From the NCBI RefSeq assembly GCF_964355755.1, contig NC_092670.1:28567795-28631794 (forward strand): a stretch of 64,000 nucleotides of DNA, written 5' to 3'. Within the stretch, counting starts at the first letter, position 1. Every line of letters begins with the position of its first letter. This DNA comes from Antedon mediterranea (Eukaryota; Echinodermata; Crinoidea; Comatulida; Antedonidae). The notes under the pieces were generated by a model that ran no database searches, had not been told where the DNA came from, and worked only from the letters and a program-made list of their open reading frames with translations. Below, piece by piece: positions 59,493-64,000 of this stretch. The translations under genes and the position numbers were made by a program.

Positions 59493-60645
59493 AAATAACC
59501 ACAGTACATATGTTGTTTAAATCAGTTCAACAATTCTGATTAAACCATGACACATGTTTTGTTTAAATCAGGTCAGCAATTACTGATTAAACTATGACAC
59601 ATGTTTTGTTTAAATCAACTAAGCAACTAATGTCTAAAAAACCACACATGATTTGTTTAAACATGGAGTAAATATAACTCTATGGTTTAAATCAGTTCAA
59701 CAATTACTGATTAAACCAGGACACATGTTTTGTTTAAATCAACTAAGCAAACTGATTAAACCACCACACATGTTTTGTTTAAATCAGGTCAACAATTACT
59801 GATTAAACCATGACATATGTTTTGTTTAAATCAGGTCAACAATTACTTATCCATGACACATGTTTTGTTTAAATCAACTAAGCAACTAATGTCTAAAAAA
59901 CCACACATGTTTTGTTTAAACATGGAGTAAATATAACTCTATGGTTTAAATCAGTTCAACAATTACTGATTAAACCAGGACACATGTTTTGTTTAAATCA
60001 ACTAAGCAAACTGATTAAACCACCACACATGTTTTGTTTAAATCAGGTCAACAATTACTGATTAAACCATGACATATGTTTTGTTTAAATCAGGTCAACA
60101 ATTACTTATCCATGACACATGTTTTGTTTAAATCAACTAAGCAACTAATGTCTAAAAAACCACACATGTTTTGTTTAAACATGGAGTAAATATAACTCCA
60201 TGGTTTAAATCAGTTCAACAATTACTGATTAAACCATGACACATGTTTTGTTTAAATCAACTAAGCAAACTGATTAAACCACAACACATGTTTTGTTTAA
60301 ATCAGGTCAACAATTAATGATTAAACCATGACATATGTTTTGTTTAAATCAGGTCAACAATTACTGATTAAACCATGACACATGTTTTGTTTAAATCAGT
60401 TCAACACTTACTTATTAAACCATGACACATGTTTTGTTTAAATCAACTAAGCAACTAATGTCTAAAAAACCACACATGTTTTGTTTAAACATGGAGTAAA
60501 TATAACTCCATGGTTTAAATCAGTTCAACAATTACTGATTAAATCATGACACATGTTTTGTTTAAATCAACTAAGCAACTAATGTCTAAAAAACCACACA
60601 CGTTTTGTTTAAACATGGAGTAAATATAACTCCATGGTTTAAATG
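59493..60645. repeat. 47-bp satellite with ~259-bp higher-order units
   Basis: The monomer reads ACCATGACACATGTTTTGTT then TAAATCAGGTCAACAATTAC then TGATTAA (47 bp; for example 60301 to 60348). Every fifth or so monomer is a variant, CTAAAAAACCACACATG and CATGGAGTAAATATAACTC. The latter recurs at about 59662, 59921, 60180, 60490 and 60614: two steps of 259 bp, then 310 and 124. TGTTTAAA is in almost every unit. No genes; a 62-codon minus frame here is an artefact. Confidence 0.9.
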
Positions 60646-60650
60646 GTGAT

Positions 60651-61165
60651 TTGTTTATGAAAAGTAAAAAACAAAAAGTAATACTACTAAAACATGGGGG
60701 AATTATAAATAGTATTCTTAAAGGCAAAAGTCAGACTGTTCATGAAATTATTCCAGATAAACTTAAAGAATCATTAAATGATGTTAATATTGAATGTAAT
60801 TCCAATGAACAAAAAACCGACTTGTTTAATGATTATTTTGTAAATATCGGCAGAAATTAGCAAGCAAGATTGATTGTTCTCAAAAAAGTTCCAATGATTA
60901 TTTGAAAAATTCAATTAGTTCCTCTTTTATTTTGGAAACCTGTTTTAGAATTTAAAGAATTATTAAGAAATATAGATATAAAAAAGTCCACTTGACATAA
61001 CCAGTTATCTGCTAGATTAATTAAGGATTCATCTATTGTTATTGCAAAGCCATTAACATATATTATTAACTTATAACTTGTCACAGGTGTTTTTCATGAT
61101 GACTTGAAGGTGGCACAAGTGACTCCAATTTTTAAAAAGGGTTATAAGGATATCCTTGGAAATTA
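60651..61165 (+). pseudogene. Degenerate LINE fragment, linker and RT finger region
   Basis: The plus frame starts MKSKKQKVILLK and includes INSILKGKSQTV and LFNDYFVNIG, the block just before the reverse transcriptase of CR1/jockey-like LINEs. After a stop and frame changes it continues EFKELLRNIDIKKST, LSARLIKDSSIVIAKPLTYI, VTGVFHDDLKVAQVTPIFKK and GYKDILGNY, then stops matching where the 82-bp satellite begins. Several in-frame stops show it is dead. It corresponds to the part of the RT that is missing from the minus-strand LINE at 58.1-59.15 kb. Confidence 0.85.
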
Positions 61166-64000
61166 TCTAAACTGTTACTGACTACATTTTGACTATACAG
61201 TCCATTGATTATTCTACTATGTATTTGCAGTTTAAATTCTCTAAACTGTTACTGAATAATCAACTGTCTTTTGACTAGACAATTCACTTATTATTCTACT
61301 ATGTATTTGTAGTTTAAATTCTCTAAACTGTTACTGGCTAATCAACTACTTTTGACTAGACAATTCACTGATTATTCTACTATGTATTTGCAGTTTAAAT
61401 TATCTAAACTGTTACTGAATAATCAACTGTCTTTTGACTAAACAATTCACTGATTATTCTACTATGTATTTACAGTTTAAATTCTCTAAACTGTTACTGA
61501 ATAATCAACTGTCTTTTGACTAAACAATTCACTGATTATTCTACTATGTATTTACAGTTTAAATTCTCTAAACTGTTACTGAATAATCAACTACATTTTG
61601 ACTAGACAATTCACTGATTATTCTACTATGTATTTGGATTTTAAATTCTCTAAACTGTTACTGAATAATCAACTGTCTTTTGACTAAACAATTCACTGAT
61701 TATTCTACTATGTATTTGCAGTTTAAATTCTCTAAACTGTTACTGAATAATCAACTGTCTTTTGACTAGACAATTCACTTATTATTCTACTATGTATTTG
61801 CAGTTTAAATTCTCTAAACTGTTACTGACTAATCAACTACTTTTGACTAGACAATTCACTGATTATTCTACTATGTATTTGCAGTTTAAATTATCTAAAC
61901 TGTTACTGAATAATCAACTGTCTTTTGACTAAACAATTCACTGATTATTCTACTATTTATTTACAGTTTAAATTCTCTAAACTGTTACTGAATAATCAAC
62001 TGTCTTTTGACTAAACAATTCACTGATTATTCTACTATGTATTTACAGTTTAAATTCTCTAAACTGTTACTGAATAATCAACTACATTTTGACTAGACAA
62101 TTCACTGATTATTCTACTATGTATTTGGATTTTAAATTCTCTAAACTGTTACTGAATAATCAACTGTCTTTTGACTAAACAATTCACTGATTATTCTACT
62201 ATGTATTTGCAGTTTAAATTCTCTAAACTGTTACTGAATAATCAACTGTCTTTTGACTAAACAATTCACTGATTATTCTACTATGTATTTGCAGTTTAAA
62301 TTATCTAAACTGTTACTGACTAATCAACTACTTTTGACTAGACAATTCACTGATTATTCTACTATGTATTTGCAGTTTAAATTCTCTAAACTGTTACTGA
62401 CTAATCAACTACATTTCGACTAGACAATTCACTGATTATTCTACTATGTATTTGCAGTTTAAATTCTCTAAACTGTTACTGAATAATAAACGGTCTTCTG
62501 AATAATAAACGGTCTTTTGACTAAACAATTCACTGATTATTCTACTATGTATTTACAGTTTAAATTCTCTAAACTGTTACTGAATAATCAACTGTCTTTT
62601 GACTAGACAATTCACTGATTATTCTACTATGTATTTGCAGTTTAAATTATCTAAACTGTTACTGACTAATCAACTACATTTTGACTAGACAATTCACTGA
62701 TTATTCTACTATGTATTTGCAGTTTAAATTATCTAAACTGTTACTGAATAATCAACTGTCTTTTGACTAGACAATTCACTGATTATTCTATGTGTTTGCA
62801 GTTTAAATTCTCTAAACTGTTACTGAATAATCAACTGTCTTTTGACTAAAAAATTCACTGATTATTCTACTATGTATTTGCAGTTTAAATTCTCTAAACT
62901 GTTACTGAATAATCAACTGTCTTTTGACTAAAAAATTCACTGATTATTCTACTATGTATTTGCAGTTTAAATTCTCTAAACTGTTACTGAATAATCAACT
63001 GTCTTTTGACTAAAAAATTCACTGATTATTCTACTATGTATTTGCAGTTTAAATTCTCTAAACTGTTACTGAATAATCATCTGTATTTTGACTAGACAAT
63101 TCATTGATTATTGTACTATTTACACACAGTTTAAATTATCTAAACTGTTACTGACTAATCAACTACTTTTGACTAGACAATTCACTGATTATTCTACTAT
63201 GTATTTGCAGTTTAAATTATCTAAACTGTTACTGACTAATCAACTACTTTTGACTAGACAATTCACTTATTATTCTACTATGTATTTGCAGTTTAAATTC
63301 TCTAAACTGTTACTGATTAATCAACTACATTTCGACTAGACAATTCACTGATTATTCTACTATGTATTTGCAGTTTAAATTATCTAAACTGTTACTGACT
63401 AATCAACTACATTTTGACTAGACAATTCACTGATTATTCTACTATGTATTTGCAGTTTAAATTCTCTAAACTGTTACTGACTAATCAACTACATTTTGAC
63501 TAAACAATTCACTGATTATTCTAATATGTATTTGCAGTTTAAATTCTCTAAACTGTTAAGTGTTACTGAATAATCAACTGTCTTTTGACTAAAAAATTCA
63601 CTGATTATTCTACTATGTATTTGCAGTTTAAATTCTCTAAACTGTTACTGAATAATAAACGGTCTTTTGACTAGACAATTCATTGATTATTGTACTATTT
63701 AGACACAGTTTAAATTCTCTAAACTGTTACTGACTAATCAACTGCCTTTTGACTAGACAATTCACTGATTATTCTACTATGTATTTGCAGTTTAAATTAT
63801 CTAAACTGTTACTGAATAATAAACGGTCTTTTGACTAGACAATTCACTGATTATTCTACTATTTACACACAGTTTAAATTCCCTAAACTGTTACTGACTA
63901 ATCAACTGTATTTTGACTAAACAATTCACTGATTATTCTACTATGTATTTGCAGTTTAAATTCTATAAACTGTTACTGAATAATAAACGGTCTTTTGACT
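61166..64000. repeat. 81-82-bp satellite, about 34 copies, runs off the window
   Basis: The monomer is TAATCAACTGTCTTTTGACT, AAACAATTCACTGATTATTC, TACTATGTATTTGCAGTTTA, AATTCTCTAAACTGTTACTG. Steps between ACTGTTACTG boxes are 81-82 bp (61245, 61327, 61408, 61490). The unit holds a CAGTTTA...TAAACTG inverted repeat. Variants (GGATTTTAAATT, CACTTATTATTC, ACACACAGTTT, AAACGGTC) recur; GGATTTTAAATT at about 61630 and 62120 implies a six-unit block of about 489 bp. The 83-codon plus frame at 63088-63339 is a repeat artefact. Confidence 0.95.

Noticed and set aside
63088-63339. 83-codon plus frame with an internal protein repeat
   Set aside because: The protein repeat is the 82-bp satellite translated; no evidence of a gene.
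61166-64000. CRISPR-like regular array
   Set aside because: The unit is a continuous satellite without unique spacers, in animal DNA; likewise the 61- and 112-bp arrays.

Overview
This window is repeat-dominated nuclear DNA from a eukaryote, almost certainly an animal. It holds spliced coding sequence, degenerate LINE and Ty3/gypsy-type retrotransposon fragments, TIR DNA transposons and several satellite families, with no operons, ribosome-binding sites or bacterial-style genes. The many GGCCTA/TAGGCC runs (about 36.9-37.7 kb and 52.4-52.6 kb) remind me of marine invertebrate deuterostomes such as echinoderms, but that is a weak inference and I cannot name the species.

Layout. (1) 1-1805: about ten copies of a ~180-bp AT-rich tandem repeat with inverted-repeat arms. 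(2) 1806-33436: a very long pyrimidine-strand satellite built on GCTGATCTAT(CT)n, unit about 17-21 bp, organised in kilobase-scale higher-order blocks including a head-to-tail ~5.8-kb duplication. (3) 33437-41480: an 8-kb single-copy-like island inside the satellite. Most of it is one 5.7-kb non-autonomous DNA transposon (34174-39897) with TACCCAGTGGGCA termini and AACGTT-rich subterminal arrays, which itself carries a nested inverted-repeat element and a smaller MITE. (4) 41481-50623: the same CT satellite resumes. The uninterrupted form of the junction is present at about 45.55 kb and 48.71 kb, so the 8-kb block looks inserted. (5) 50624-57350: AT-rich, mostly unique DNA with the only convincing gene-like locus, a minus-strand multi-exon coding sequence (54211-55127). 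It has very short introns, a truncated C-terminus and an apparently frameshifted Cys-rich tail. (6) 57351-61165: a transposon graveyard. It holds a pogo/Tigger-like MITE, a 47-bp satellite, a 1.6-kb insert bounded by inverted repeats that holds gypsy integrase, LINE and gypsy RT fragments, and a second LINE fragment in the opposite orientation. (7) 61166-64000: an 81-82-bp satellite running off the window end.

Functionally the window looks like constitutive-heterochromatin-type DNA and its edge. No intact transposase or reverse transcriptase, tRNA, rRNA or CRISPR was found. The most informative points are the empty-site evidence for the 8-kb insertion, the hierarchical satellite structure, the AACGTT-armed transposon, and the short-intron gene with a displaced Cys-rich tail. 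I did not find a demonstrable new biochemical system.
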